From the NCBI RefSeq assembly GCF_009905605.1, contig NZ_JAAAKZ010000008.1:124001-188000 (forward strand): a stretch of DNA of 64,000 nucleotides, written 5' to 3'. The DNA is from Runella sp. CRIBMP. GTDB lineage: Bacteria > Bacteroidota > Bacteroidia > Cytophagales > Spirosomataceae. This document shows positions 18,580 through 26,798 of this stretch, piece by piece (within the stretch, counting starts at the first letter, position 1; every line of letters starts with the position of its first letter). The notes under the pieces are model-generated. The model ran no database searches. It worked only from the letters and a program-made list of their open reading frames with translations, and was not told the origin of the DNA. Made by a program: the position numbers and the translations under genes.

Positions 18580-19845
18580 ATGAATCGTCGCCAATTTGTT
18601 AAACAGACTGGGCTGCTTTCTGCGGCTGCTTTTGCTCCTTTTATTACCCAAGCTGTTAACAAAGAAAATCCGGTATTGCTCATTACGTCGGGCTGGCAGG
18701 ATGTTAATATCGGCGATATTGCCCACACGCCTGGTCTGATCGGGTTGTTACAAAAAAGACTCCCCAAGGCCAAAATCATCCTTTGGAAAAAGAGCAAAAG
18801 TGAGAAAGTGGAAACCATGCTCAATAAGTACTATCCAAACGTCAGAATCATACACGGCGCGGTGGATAAGAGCTTTGTGCCGCAAACCGACGAAGTAAAA
18901 AAGGCGTTTCAGGAAGCCGATTTCTTTATTCACGGCTCGGGGCCATCGGTTGTGGCGGCTGATTATGTAGAATCGTGGTACAAACAAACGCAGAAGCCTT
19001 TTGGAATTTTCGGCGTTACAACCCAGAATGTGACGCCCTCCTTGAAAGACTTGCTGCAACATGCGTCGTTTATTTTTACCCGCGAAACGGCCTCCATTCA
19101 AAAACTGAAAGAGGCGGGATTGGAAGGTAACCACATCGCCTTTGCTCCCGATGCTACCTTCGTACTGGAAATTCATGACGATGCCAAAGCCGACCAATTT
19201 ATCAAAGATAATAAGTTGGAACACCGCAAGTTCATCTGTGTCATTCCTCGACTGCGGGTTACGCCTTACTACAAAATCAGGGCCAATAATGCCGGCTACA
19301 CCGAAGAGCGCATGAAAGAAATCGAAACGCTGAACGATAAATGGAAAGAGATTGACCACGCCAAAGTGCGCGAGGCAATGGTGGCGTGGGTGCGCAAAAC
19401 GGGCAATAAGATCGTAGTTTGTCCAGAAATGACGTACCAGGTGGATATTATTGATGAACTACTGGTCAATCCGTTGCCCGATGATGTCAAACCATTTGTC
19501 GTCAAGCACGGCTATTGGCTTCCCGACGAAGCGGCTTCGCTCTACGCTCATGCGCACACGGTGCTGAGCTATGAGTGCCATTCGCCCATCATTGCCATCA
19601 CCAACGGTACACCCGCCTTTTACCTGCGTCAGCCCGAAGATACCATCAAGGGCCAAATGTATTATGACCTCGGGTTTAAAGATTGGACGTTTGAGATCAA
19701 CGATACCACTGGCAAGCAGATCACCGACCGGTTGATGCAGGTCAATGACAATTACAAAGAAGCACTCAAAAATGTGAAGCAATCGCTGGTTAAAGTAAAC
19801 AAACAATATGACGAAGCCTTTGCGATTATTAAGCAAAAAGTATAG
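18580..19845 (+). CDS. Tat-exported polysaccharide pyruvyl transferase family protein, copy 2
   Basis: The signal reads M-N-R3-R4-Q-F-V-K-Q followed by an alanine-rich hydrophobic segment, a compact twin-arginine type. The domain shares with its neighbour the motif N-I-G-D-I-A-H-T-P-G (43-52), a T-R-E-T-A-S segment near residue 167, A-P-D-A-T-F near 189 and I-T-N-G-T-P near the end. These are features of the pyruvyl transferase family. The two adjacent genes differ in many positions, so the duplication is old and both copies are probably needed. The acceptor and true reaction are unknown. Confidence 0.8.
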   Translation: MNRRQFVKQTGLLSAAAFAPFITQAVNKENPVLLITSGWQDVNIGDIAHTPGLIGLLQKRLPKAKIILWKKSKSEKVETMLNKYYPNVRIIHGAVDKSFVPQTDEVKKAFQEADFFIHGSGPSVVAADYVESWYKQTQKPFGIFGVTTQNVTPSLKDLLQHASFIFTRETASIQKLKEAGLEGNHIAFAPDATFVLEIHDDAKADQFIKDNKLEHRKFICVIPRLRVTPYYKIRANNAGYTEERMKEIETLNDKWKEIDHAKVREAMVAWVRKTGNKIVVCPEMTYQVDIIDELLVNPLPDDVKPFVVKHGYWLPDEAASLYAHAHTVLSYECHSPIIAITNGTPAFYLRQPEDTIKGQMYYDLGFKDWTFEINDTTGKQITDRLMQVNDNYKEALKNVKQSLVKVNKQYDEAFAIIKQKV

Positions 19846-19857
19846 GGTATAGAGGTA

Positions 19858-19930
19858 GAAAGTGAGGCCGCAAACAGAAAGTAGAAAGGCCGTTTCCCGC
19901 GCTTTTCTGACTACCTAAAACCTCACTTTC
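19858..19930. repeat. Nested inverted repeat ending at the GntP start codon
   Basis: GAAAGTGAGG at 19858-19867 pairs perfectly with CCTCACTTTC at 19921-19930, which abuts the ATG at 19931. A second pair, AGGTAG (19853-19858) and CTACCT (19911-19916), also matches. In RNA this would form a stem at the start codon of the permease and could tune translation or mark the end of the upstream transcript. Confidence 0.5.
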
Positions 19931-21259
19931 ATGAACCCGCATTTTTATCCCCTTGCTATCTTTTTGGTATCTATTACGGTGTTGCTTTTTACAATCATCC
20001 GCCTGAAAATCAATCCATTTGTGTCATTGCTGGGGGTGGGGTTGCTCACAGGCGTAGCCATCGGAATGCCGCTTGATGAGGTAACGAAGCAAATCTCAAC
20101 GGGTTTTGGACAAACCCTTGGCAGCATCGGGATTGTGATTGGGTTAGGAATTGTGCTCGGCAACCTGCTTGCTGAGGCGCGGGCCACTGAGCAAATTGCG
20201 GCGCTCCTGCTGCGGGCCGTAGGTAAAAAAAATGCGCTGCTGGCCGTTAATCTTACGGGTTATCTGATTTGTATTCCTGTATTTCTCAACGCAGTATTTA
20301 TCATTTATATGCCCATTTTGCGGGACATTTCCCGTAAAACTACTCTGCCGTTAATTTCTTTGGTGACGGCGTTGCTGATTGGCGGTTTTGCTACGCATTG
20401 TTTGGTAATGCCTACGCCAGGGCCGTTGGCCGTGATGGGTACGCTGAATCTGCCCTCGGGGCAGTTTATCGGTTGGTCGCTGTTGGTGGCGTTGCCTCCA
20501 GCATTGCTAGGGTTGGTGGCTGCCAAGTACCTGATTAAAATGCCCCACATGCAAATTGCCGAGCCTAATGGTACTGCGGAGGCCGTGCTGGAAGATGACC
20601 GTAAAAAACCTTCGGGCGGTCTTTCATTGTTGCTGCTTCTCTTTCCGATTCTATTGATTTTGTTTGGCAGTGTCGTGTCTGAAATGATGCCTAAAGGTAC
20701 CGCTAGCCGTCAGATAATCGCTTTTTTGGGAGATAAAAACGTGGCGATGTTGCTGGGGGTGATTCTGGCGGGAGTTTTACTGCGTCCTTATTTCAAGAAA
20801 ACTTTTGAAGAACTCATCAGTGAAAGCGGCGCTTCGGCGGGTTTGCTGACGCTGATTGTGGGCGCGGGCGGTTCGTTTGGCGCCATTATCAACGGCTCGG
20901 GCATTGCTACGGCCCTTGTTGAGTGGCTGTCGTCCATGAATATGTCGCTCTTGATGTTGGGCTTTGTATTGACGGCTATTTTGCGAGCGGCCCAAGGCTC
21001 GGCTACGGTAGCGGCCGTAACTACATCCTCCATTGTGGCACCCATGATTGCCGTGGCGGGGGCCAATCCCATCACGGTCGGACTGGCAATCTGCTGCGGT
21101 AGCATGTGCTGCTCGTTTCCCAATGACTCGGGTTTTTGGGTTATTTCCCGCTTTTCGGGTATGACCGTAGGACAAACCCTGCGGGCCTGGACCTTGGTCA
21201 GTACGCTGAGCGGATTTGTTGGCATGGCGCTTACCCTGCTGATTGACTTAACTTGGTAA
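19931..21259 (+). CDS. GntP family permease (gluconate/organic acid:H+ symporter)
   Basis: The 442-residue protein is highly hydrophobic with about 12 to 14 membrane segments and the GntP-type segments G-I-G-L-G-I-V-L-G-N-L-L near residue 70 and P-T-P-G-P-L near 162. A conserved N-D-S-G-F-W near residue 398 matches the family. Members carry gluconate, other aldonic or uronic acids, or related hydroxy acids across the inner membrane. In this locus it probably imports an acidic sugar released in the periplasm (inference). Confidence 0.88.
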   Translation: MNPHFYPLAIFLVSITVLLFTIIRLKINPFVSLLGVGLLTGVAIGMPLDEVTKQISTGFGQTLGSIGIVIGLGIVLGNLLAEARATEQIAALLLRAVGKKNALLAVNLTGYLICIPVFLNAVFIIYMPILRDISRKTTLPLISLVTALLIGGFATHCLVMPTPGPLAVMGTLNLPSGQFIGWSLLVALPPALLGLVAAKYLIKMPHMQIAEPNGTAEAVLEDDRKKPSGGLSLLLLLFPILLILFGSVVSEMMPKGTASRQIIAFLGDKNVAMLLGVILAGVLLRPYFKKTFEELISESGASAGLLTLIVGAGGSFGAIINGSGIATALVEWLSSMNMSLLMLGFVLTAILRAAQGSATVAAVTTSSIVAPMIAVAGANPITVGLAICCGSMCCSFPNDSGFWVISRFSGMTVGQTLRAWTLVSTLSGFVGMALTLLIDLTW

Positions 21260-21431
21260 TCGTGGATGTGGTGCCTACTTTTGGGGTTTCTTATGCCTGT
21301 TTTTAATCTGAAAACGCAATTTAGACCCGAATCAAAAGTAGATTTTAGGGGTAAAATGTTTTGTTAAAAGTAAATAATGAACACAGCGATTGTTTTCATT
21401 TCAGCACGTTTAACCTCCTTTTACACCCTGA

Positions 21432-22829
21432 ATGATTCACATTAACCCCACCCTTACGCCCACTGATTTGTCGGCCAAATTGCAGCGATTCTGGGCGCTT
21501 TCGGCCCAAAAAATCCGTTTGATTGAAGAAAATTATGACGTTGCCAACGGCTCTCCCGTTTTTACCGTAAAAGGCCAATATACCACTCGTGGTTGGACTG
21601 AATGGACGCAGGGCTTTCAGTTTGGCTCCGCCATTTTACAGTTTGATGCCACGGGCGAAACCGATTTTCTAGAATACGGGCGCAAAAATACCCTCGCCGT
21701 AATGGCCCCGCACGTGAGCCACATCGGCGTACACGACCACGGATTCAACAACGTCAGTACCTACGGGAATTTGCTGCGGCTGATGCACGAAGGCAAGATT
21801 GAGTTCAATGAGTGGGAGAAAAATTTCTACGAACTGGCCCTCAAAATCTCAGGCGCGGTACAGGCAAGCCGCTGGACTTCTATCAAAAACCGTGACGGTG
21901 GACTGGGCGGTTTTATTCATTCTTTCAACGGCGCTCATTCGTTGTTTGTTGATACCATTCGTTCGTGCCGGGCGTTGGTGGTGAGTCACCAACTGGGGCA
22001 TGTGTTTCAGGGAGAAGGAGACCTGAAAATCAATCTGCTCGAACGGGCATTGCTGCACATCAAAGCCACCGCCGACTTCTCGGTATTCTACGGCGAAGGC
22101 CGCGATTCATACGATTTGTGGGGCCGTACTGCCCACGAGAGTGTTTTCAATACCAAAGATGGCAACTTCCGTTGTCCCAACTCGCAACAGGGCTACACTG
22201 GTTTTAGTACTTGGACGCGCGGTTTGGCCTGGGCCATGTGCGGTTTTCCTGAGCAACTCGAAGCCTTGGAAAGTATTTCTGATGCTGAATTGGTGTCTTT
22301 TGGCGGGCGCGAAGCCGTCGAGGCTATGATGCTCAAAGCCGCCCGCGCTACCTGCGATTTTTACATCGAACATACCCCTACCGACGGCATTCCGTATTGG
22401 GATACAGGCGCGCCCAATCTCCATAAATTGGGAGATTATTTAAACCGACCTGCCGACCCGTTCAACGACCACGAGCCCGTCGATAGTTCCGCCGCCGCCA
22501 TCGGTGCGCAGGGATTGTTACGTTTGGGCAACTATTTGATAGCCAAAGGAGATGCGGAGTCAGGGAAGAATTATTGGCAGGCAGGTTTGACGGTTTTGAA
22601 CTCATTACTCGAAGAGCCTTACTTAAGCACTAACCCCCATCATCAGGGCTTGTTACTGCATTCCATTTATCACCAACCCAACGGCTGGGATTATGTGCCT
22701 GAAGGTAGTAAAATTGCGTACGGTGAGTCGAGCATGTGGGGCGATTATCACATTCGGGAGGCCGCGCTGTATGTGCAGCGGATGATTAATAAAGAGCCTT
22801 ATTACGCATTTTTAAATTGTGTAAAATAA
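21432..22829 (+). CDS. GH88-like unsaturated glucuronyl hydrolase family protein
   Basis: The protein has an (alpha/alpha)6-barrel pattern with the GH88 signatures V-H101-D102-H-G-F, S-L-F-V-D174-T and W261-T-R-G-L-A-W. The two aspartates correspond to catalytic positions in GH88/GH105 enzymes, which hydrate and open unsaturated uronic acids left by polysaccharide lyases. No lyase gene lies in this window. No signal peptide is visible, so the enzyme should be cytoplasmic and would act on imported oligosaccharides or acids. Assignment to GH88 rather than a related six-hairpin family is moderately certain. Confidence 0.77.
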   Translation: MIHINPTLTPTDLSAKLQRFWALSAQKIRLIEENYDVANGSPVFTVKGQYTTRGWTEWTQGFQFGSAILQFDATGETDFLEYGRKNTLAVMAPHVSHIGVHDHGFNNVSTYGNLLRLMHEGKIEFNEWEKNFYELALKISGAVQASRWTSIKNRDGGLGGFIHSFNGAHSLFVDTIRSCRALVVSHQLGHVFQGEGDLKINLLERALLHIKATADFSVFYGEGRDSYDLWGRTAHESVFNTKDGNFRCPNSQQGYTGFSTWTRGLAWAMCGFPEQLEALESISDAELVSFGGREAVEAMMLKAARATCDFYIEHTPTDGIPYWDTGAPNLHKLGDYLNRPADPFNDHEPVDSSAAAIGAQGLLRLGNYLIAKGDAESGKNYWQAGLTVLNSLLEEPYLSTNPHHQGLLLHSIYHQPNGWDYVPEGSKIAYGESSMWGDYHIREAALYVQRMINKEPYYAFLNCVK

Positions 22830-22940
22830 ATATTAGTGGGTAGGTTGAGTTTGGACCACAGGTCTGGCTTGTAAAAGAAAGGAAACCTACGTTTTTCAAA
22901 ACCGAATAACAGATAATAATTAACGGCTAACGAAACCTCC

Positions 22941-24386
22941 ATGTCTACCAAATTCAAACCAAAATATACCCGAGTAGCGCAACTCAAAACGGTGTCTGAC
23001 TTAAAAAAGTACTTGGAAACGGCTGAAGTTGATTTGTCTTTTGACGAAACCTTACTGCCGCCCACGGAAAGCCCATTCAATACCGCCATTTCGTTAAAAT
23101 CAGGCAAAACCATCGGAAATAGCCTTTGTATTTTACCGATGGAAGGTTGGGATGGAACCTTGGACGGAAAACCTACCGAATTTACCAAAAATCGTTGGGT
23201 AAAGTTTGCCGTCAGCGGCGCCAAATTGCTGTTTGGCTGCGAAGCGGTGGCCGTTTGCCACGAAGGCAAAGCCAACCCCAATCAGCTGGTGATGAGTGAA
23301 GACAATTTTGAGGAATATGTCAACCTACGCCAATTGATCTTGGATAAACATACAGAGAAATTCGGCACTGCTGACGATTTGGTCATTGGCCTGCAATTGA
23401 CCCATTCGGGGCGGTTTTGCAAGCCCAACAGTCACAAAAAATTTGAATCGAAGATTCTTTATTCGCATCCTTTTCTCAACCAAAAGTTTGGCATGGATGC
23501 TGATTATCCCGTCCTGACCGACGAAGAAATTGATGAAATTATCGAAAAATACGTCAAAGCGGCCGTGTTGGCGCAGAAAGCAGGCTTTGATTTTGTAGAC
23601 ATCAAGCATTGCCACGGCTATTTGGGTCATGAATTTTTGAGTGCGGTAGATCGACCTGGCAAATACGGCGGTAGTTTTGAAAACCGTACACGCTACCTGC
23701 GCAATATTGTAGCGGGCATTCAACAAGCGGCGCCGGGCTTGGAAATGGGTATTCGGGTGAGTGCATTTGACTTTTTACCGTTTAAAAAAGGCCCAAACGA
23801 ACAGGGCGAGCCCGAAAAAGCCGAAACTTATCCCTACGCCTTCGGCGGCCGGGAAGATGGGTTAGGCATTGATTTAGAAGAGCCTAAAGCCTTTTTGGAG
23901 TTGGCGCAAAGTCTTGGAATTCAGATGATTTGTATTACAGGCGGGAGTCCTTATTACAATCCGCATTTGATGCGCCCTGCGCTCTTCCCACCCTCTGACG
24001 GCTACCAGCCACCAGAAGAGCCGTTTGCAGGCGTAAAAAGACAAATTGATGTAACGGCCCAGCTTAAAAAGGCTTTTCCTGAGTTGGTTATTATTGGTTC
24101 GGGCTACTCGTATTTGCAAGAATGGCTACCCAACGTGGCCCAATACGTACTGCGCAACGGCATGGCCGACAGCGTAGGCTTTGGGCGTATGGTGTTGTCG
24201 TACCCCACCATGCCCGACGACATGGCCAATGGCCGTCCCATGACGCGTAACCTCATTTGCCGTACGTTTTCAGATTGTACCACTGCGCCAAGAAACGGCA
24301 TCATTTCTGGCTGTTATCCTTTGGATCCGTTCTATAAAAAACGCCCCGAGGCCGAGGAGTTGAAGGCGATCAAAGAGAGTTTGTAG
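22941..24386 (+). CDS. NADH:flavin oxidoreductase of the Old Yellow Enzyme family
   Basis: The TIM-barrel FMN enzyme pattern is visible: Q-L-T-H-S-G-R near residue 151, A-V-L-A-Q-K-A-G-F-D-F-V-D-I-K near 210, H-C-H-G-Y-L near 224 and V-G-F-G-R near the C-terminus. The active-site histidine pair is H-C-H. At 481 residues it is somewhat longer than classical family members. It could reduce an enone or dehydrate intermediate formed from an oxidised sugar. It sits between the GH88-like gene and an SDR gene on the same strand, and a perfect hairpin follows. Confidence 0.85.
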   Translation: MSTKFKPKYTRVAQLKTVSDLKKYLETAEVDLSFDETLLPPTESPFNTAISLKSGKTIGNSLCILPMEGWDGTLDGKPTEFTKNRWVKFAVSGAKLLFGCEAVAVCHEGKANPNQLVMSEDNFEEYVNLRQLILDKHTEKFGTADDLVIGLQLTHSGRFCKPNSHKKFESKILYSHPFLNQKFGMDADYPVLTDEEIDEIIEKYVKAAVLAQKAGFDFVDIKHCHGYLGHEFLSAVDRPGKYGGSFENRTRYLRNIVAGIQQAAPGLEMGIRVSAFDFLPFKKGPNEQGEPEKAETYPYAFGGREDGLGIDLEEPKAFLELAQSLGIQMICITGGSPYYNPHLMRPALFPPSDGYQPPEEPFAGVKRQIDVTAQLKKAFPELVIIGSGYSYLQEWLPNVAQYVLRNGMADSVGFGRMVLSYPTMPDDMANGRPMTRNLICRTFSDCTTAPRNGIISGCYPLDPFYKKRPEAEELKAIKESL

Positions 24387-24395
24387 CTATTTACT

Positions 24396-24428
24396 AACGT
24401 CGGCAGGGGTGAAACCCCTGCCGACGTT
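24396..24428. repeat. Perfect 15-bp palindrome, GTCGG...CCGAC family
   Basis: The arms AACGTCGGCAGGGGT and its exact complement flank the loop GAA between the flavoenzyme stop and the SDR start. It has no T-run, and related GTCGG/CCGAC palindromes occur at 57192-57233 and 57304-57330, which points to a dispersed repeat that can also act as a transcript-stabilising hairpin. Confidence 0.75.
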
Positions 24429-24441
24429 CATTTTAAACTTT

Positions 24442-25212
24442 ATGAAAAAAGTAGCATTTGTAACGGGCGGTAGCCGAGGAATTGGCCTGGGAATTGCCGA
24501 GCACTTGGCCAAAAAAAGCTTTAATTTGGCGATCAATGGCGTTCGTGACGAAACCTCTGTTGAAGAGGCATTGGCACATTTACGCAGTTTAGGCGCAGAG
24601 GTGATCTACTGCCAAGGAGATATTGCGTCGCATGAAGCAAGAACTGCGATGTTAGAGAAAATCAAATCTCACTTTGGAGGTCTGAATGTACTGGTCAACA
24701 ATGCCGGCGTAGCTCCAAAAGTCCGCGCCGATATTTTGGAAGCCACCGAAGAAAGCTTTGATTATGTGGTCAATACCAATTTGAAAGGAACCTATTTTCT
24801 GACCCAAGCCATGGCCAACTGGATGATTCAGCAAAAAGCTAAAAACGATGATTTTGAAGGCTGTATCATCACCATCTCCTCCATTTCGGCAACCGTTGCC
24901 TCCGTCAATCGCGGTGAGTACTGCGTGGCCAAAGCAGGTTTAAGCATGACCACGCAGTTGTTTGCGGCGCGTTTGGGCGAATTTGGAATCCCTGTCTACG
25001 AAGTCCGCCCGGGCGTTATCAAAACCGATATGACCGCAGGCGTTACCGATAAATATGATAAGCTCATTGCCGATGGCCTCACCGTGCAACCGCGTTGGGG
25101 CTTTCCCGACGACATCGGAAAAGCCGTAGCCGTCATTGCTGAAGGCGCGTTCCCATATTCGACGGGGCAGGTGTTTATGGTAGACGGCGGACTGACGCTG
25201 GCGCGGTTGTAA
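24442..25212 (+). CDS. Short-chain dehydrogenase/reductase (3-oxoacyl-ACP reductase-like)
   Basis: The start at 24442 places the Rossmann motif T-G-G-S-R-G-I-G at residues 8-15, as expected. A GTG start at 24409 would translate through the palindrome and is unlikely. N-N-A-G at 86-89, S-S at 146-147 and the catalytic Y160-x-x-x-K164 are present, and the end V-D-G-G-L matches classical SDRs. The family acts on sugars, steroids or acyl-ACP. Given the neighbours, oxidation or reduction of a sugar-derived keto compound is the best guess. Confidence 0.9.
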   Translation: MKKVAFVTGGSRGIGLGIAEHLAKKSFNLAINGVRDETSVEEALAHLRSLGAEVIYCQGDIASHEARTAMLEKIKSHFGGLNVLVNNAGVAPKVRADILEATEESFDYVVNTNLKGTYFLTQAMANWMIQQKAKNDDFEGCIITISSISATVASVNRGEYCVAKAGLSMTTQLFAARLGEFGIPVYEVRPGVIKTDMTAGVTDKYDKLIADGLTVQPRWGFPDDIGKAVAVIAEGAFPYSTGQVFMVDGGLTLARL

Positions 25213-25391
25213 CCTCGGCAGTTTGTTTGTACTATCCGATAGGGCAGAAAGACCGTTTGACTGAGCGATTTGGCTGGTTGTAATAAAAGCAGGGGAAATT
25301 GGTCGTCAAAACTGATTTTTGGCCTTCAAAACAAGTATGTACGCTTCTTAGAGTTCTTACTAGGGTTAGAAGTAATTCAAACCCTTAACAA

Positions 25392-26693
25392 ATGAAACAT
25401 ATCCCCTTTTCACGACGGAAATTTCTAAAAACGGCAGCCTTAGGTACGGCGGCGGTAGGGATTCCGACCATTATTCCTGCCCATGCTTTTGGGGCCAATG
25501 ACCGCGTGCGCGTGGCGGTAATTGGTGTAAACGGTCGCGGTAAAGACCATATTTCTGGGTTCTCAAAACTGGCAAATGTAGAAGTAGCTACCCTATGCGA
25601 TGTTGATAACGTTGTGCTTCAGGAGCGCGCGGCCGACTTTGAGAAGAACTACAAAAAGAAAGTAAAGACGGAACAAGATTTGCGGAAAGTCTACGAAGAT
25701 AAAGACATTGATGCTGTGAGTATTGCCACACCCAACCATTGGCACGCGTTGGCGGCTATTTGGGCGTGTCAGGCGGGAAAGGATGTCTACGTAGAAAAAC
25801 CCGCTTGTCATAATATTTATGAAGGTCGCAAACTGGTCGAAGCCGCTACTAAATACAACCGTATTGTACAGCACGGCGTGCAGTTGCGCAGCTCGGTGGC
25901 CATTCAGGAGGCCATTAAACACCTGCGCGACGGCCTCATTGGAAACGTTTACATGGCCCGCGCCTTGATATTCAAATGGCGGCCCGATATTGGCAATCAG
26001 GGACCATCGGCAGTACCTGCGGGCCTGAACTGGGACTTATGGCAGGGACCAGCGCAAGCCCGTGAGTTCTCTAAAAACTACGTACATTACAACTGGCACT
26101 GGTTTTGGGAATATGGCAACGGCGACATCGGCAACCAAGGTATCCACGAAACCGACCTCGCTATGTGGGGGCTCAACGTAGGGTTGCCCGAGGAGATTAC
26201 TTCTACGGGCGGTAAATTCCTTTGGAACGACTGCAAAGAAACTCCTGAGACGCTCACGTCGAGTTATATTTATCCTAAACAGAAAAAAATAATCGAGGTG
26301 GAAGTGCGCCCTTGGATGACTAATAAGGAAGACGGCGTGGAAGTAGGAAACCTTTTCTACGGCGACAAAGGCTACATGGTTATCAATGGCTACAACGATT
26401 ACAAGACCTATCTTGGCAGGGAACGGACTCCTGGCCCAGCCCGAAAAGAGGGCGGCGACCATTATAAAAACTTTGTGGATGCGGTGCGCGCGCAGGATAA
26501 AAAACTCTTGAACGGCCCCGTAGAAACGGCACACATGGCGGCTTCGTTGGCGCATTTGGGCAATATCTCGTATCGACTGGGGCGCACGCTCAAGTTTGAC
26601 CCCGAAAAAGAAACGTTCGTCGGTGACAAACAAGCCAATGCCATGCTCACCCGCAAATACCGCGCACCGTTTGTTGTACCTGATAAAGTATAA
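25392..26693 (+). CDS. Tat-exported Gfo/Idh/MocA family oxidoreductase
   Basis: The twin-arginine signal reads S-R8-R9-K-F-L-K followed by an alanine-rich hydrophobic run. The NAD(P)-binding segment V-A-V-I-G-V-N-G-R-G and the family's E-K-P-A motif near residue 138 are clear, and G-N-G-D-I-G-N-Q-G-I-H-E-T-D near 240 matches the C-terminal sheet domain. Exported members often retain a tightly bound cofactor. In Bacteroides, periplasmic Gfo/Idh enzymes form 3-keto sugars for later cleavage, and a similar role fits this locus (inference). Confidence 0.92.
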   Translation: MKHIPFSRRKFLKTAALGTAAVGIPTIIPAHAFGANDRVRVAVIGVNGRGKDHISGFSKLANVEVATLCDVDNVVLQERAADFEKNYKKKVKTEQDLRKVYEDKDIDAVSIATPNHWHALAAIWACQAGKDVYVEKPACHNIYEGRKLVEAATKYNRIVQHGVQLRSSVAIQEAIKHLRDGLIGNVYMARALIFKWRPDIGNQGPSAVPAGLNWDLWQGPAQAREFSKNYVHYNWHWFWEYGNGDIGNQGIHETDLAMWGLNVGLPEEITSTGGKFLWNDCKETPETLTSSYIYPKQKKIIEVEVRPWMTNKEDGVEVGNLFYGDKGYMVINGYNDYKTYLGRERTPGPARKEGGDHYKNFVDAVRAQDKKLLNGPVETAHMAASLAHLGNISYRLGRTLKFDPEKETFVGDKQANAMLTRKYRAPFVVPDKV

Positions 26694-26701
26694 ATCTTCT
26701 C

Positions 26702-26770
26702 AACCACAGAGGAATGGAGAACCACAGAGAGACTTTTTTTTACTCTGTGTTCCTCAGTTCCTCTGTGGTT
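26702..26770. repeat. 69-bp palindromic repeat, CCACAGAGG type
   Basis: AACCACAGAGGAA at 26702-26714 and its exact complement at 26758-26770 enclose a second imperfect stem built of CCACAGAG and CTCTGTG. This motif style is common as dispersed intergenic palindromes in environmental bacteria. It lies between the Gfo/Idh gene and the MFS gene and may end or attenuate the upstream transcript. Confidence 0.8.
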
Positions 26771-26798
26771 TAATTTTTTGCGCTTAAAAATAATTTTT

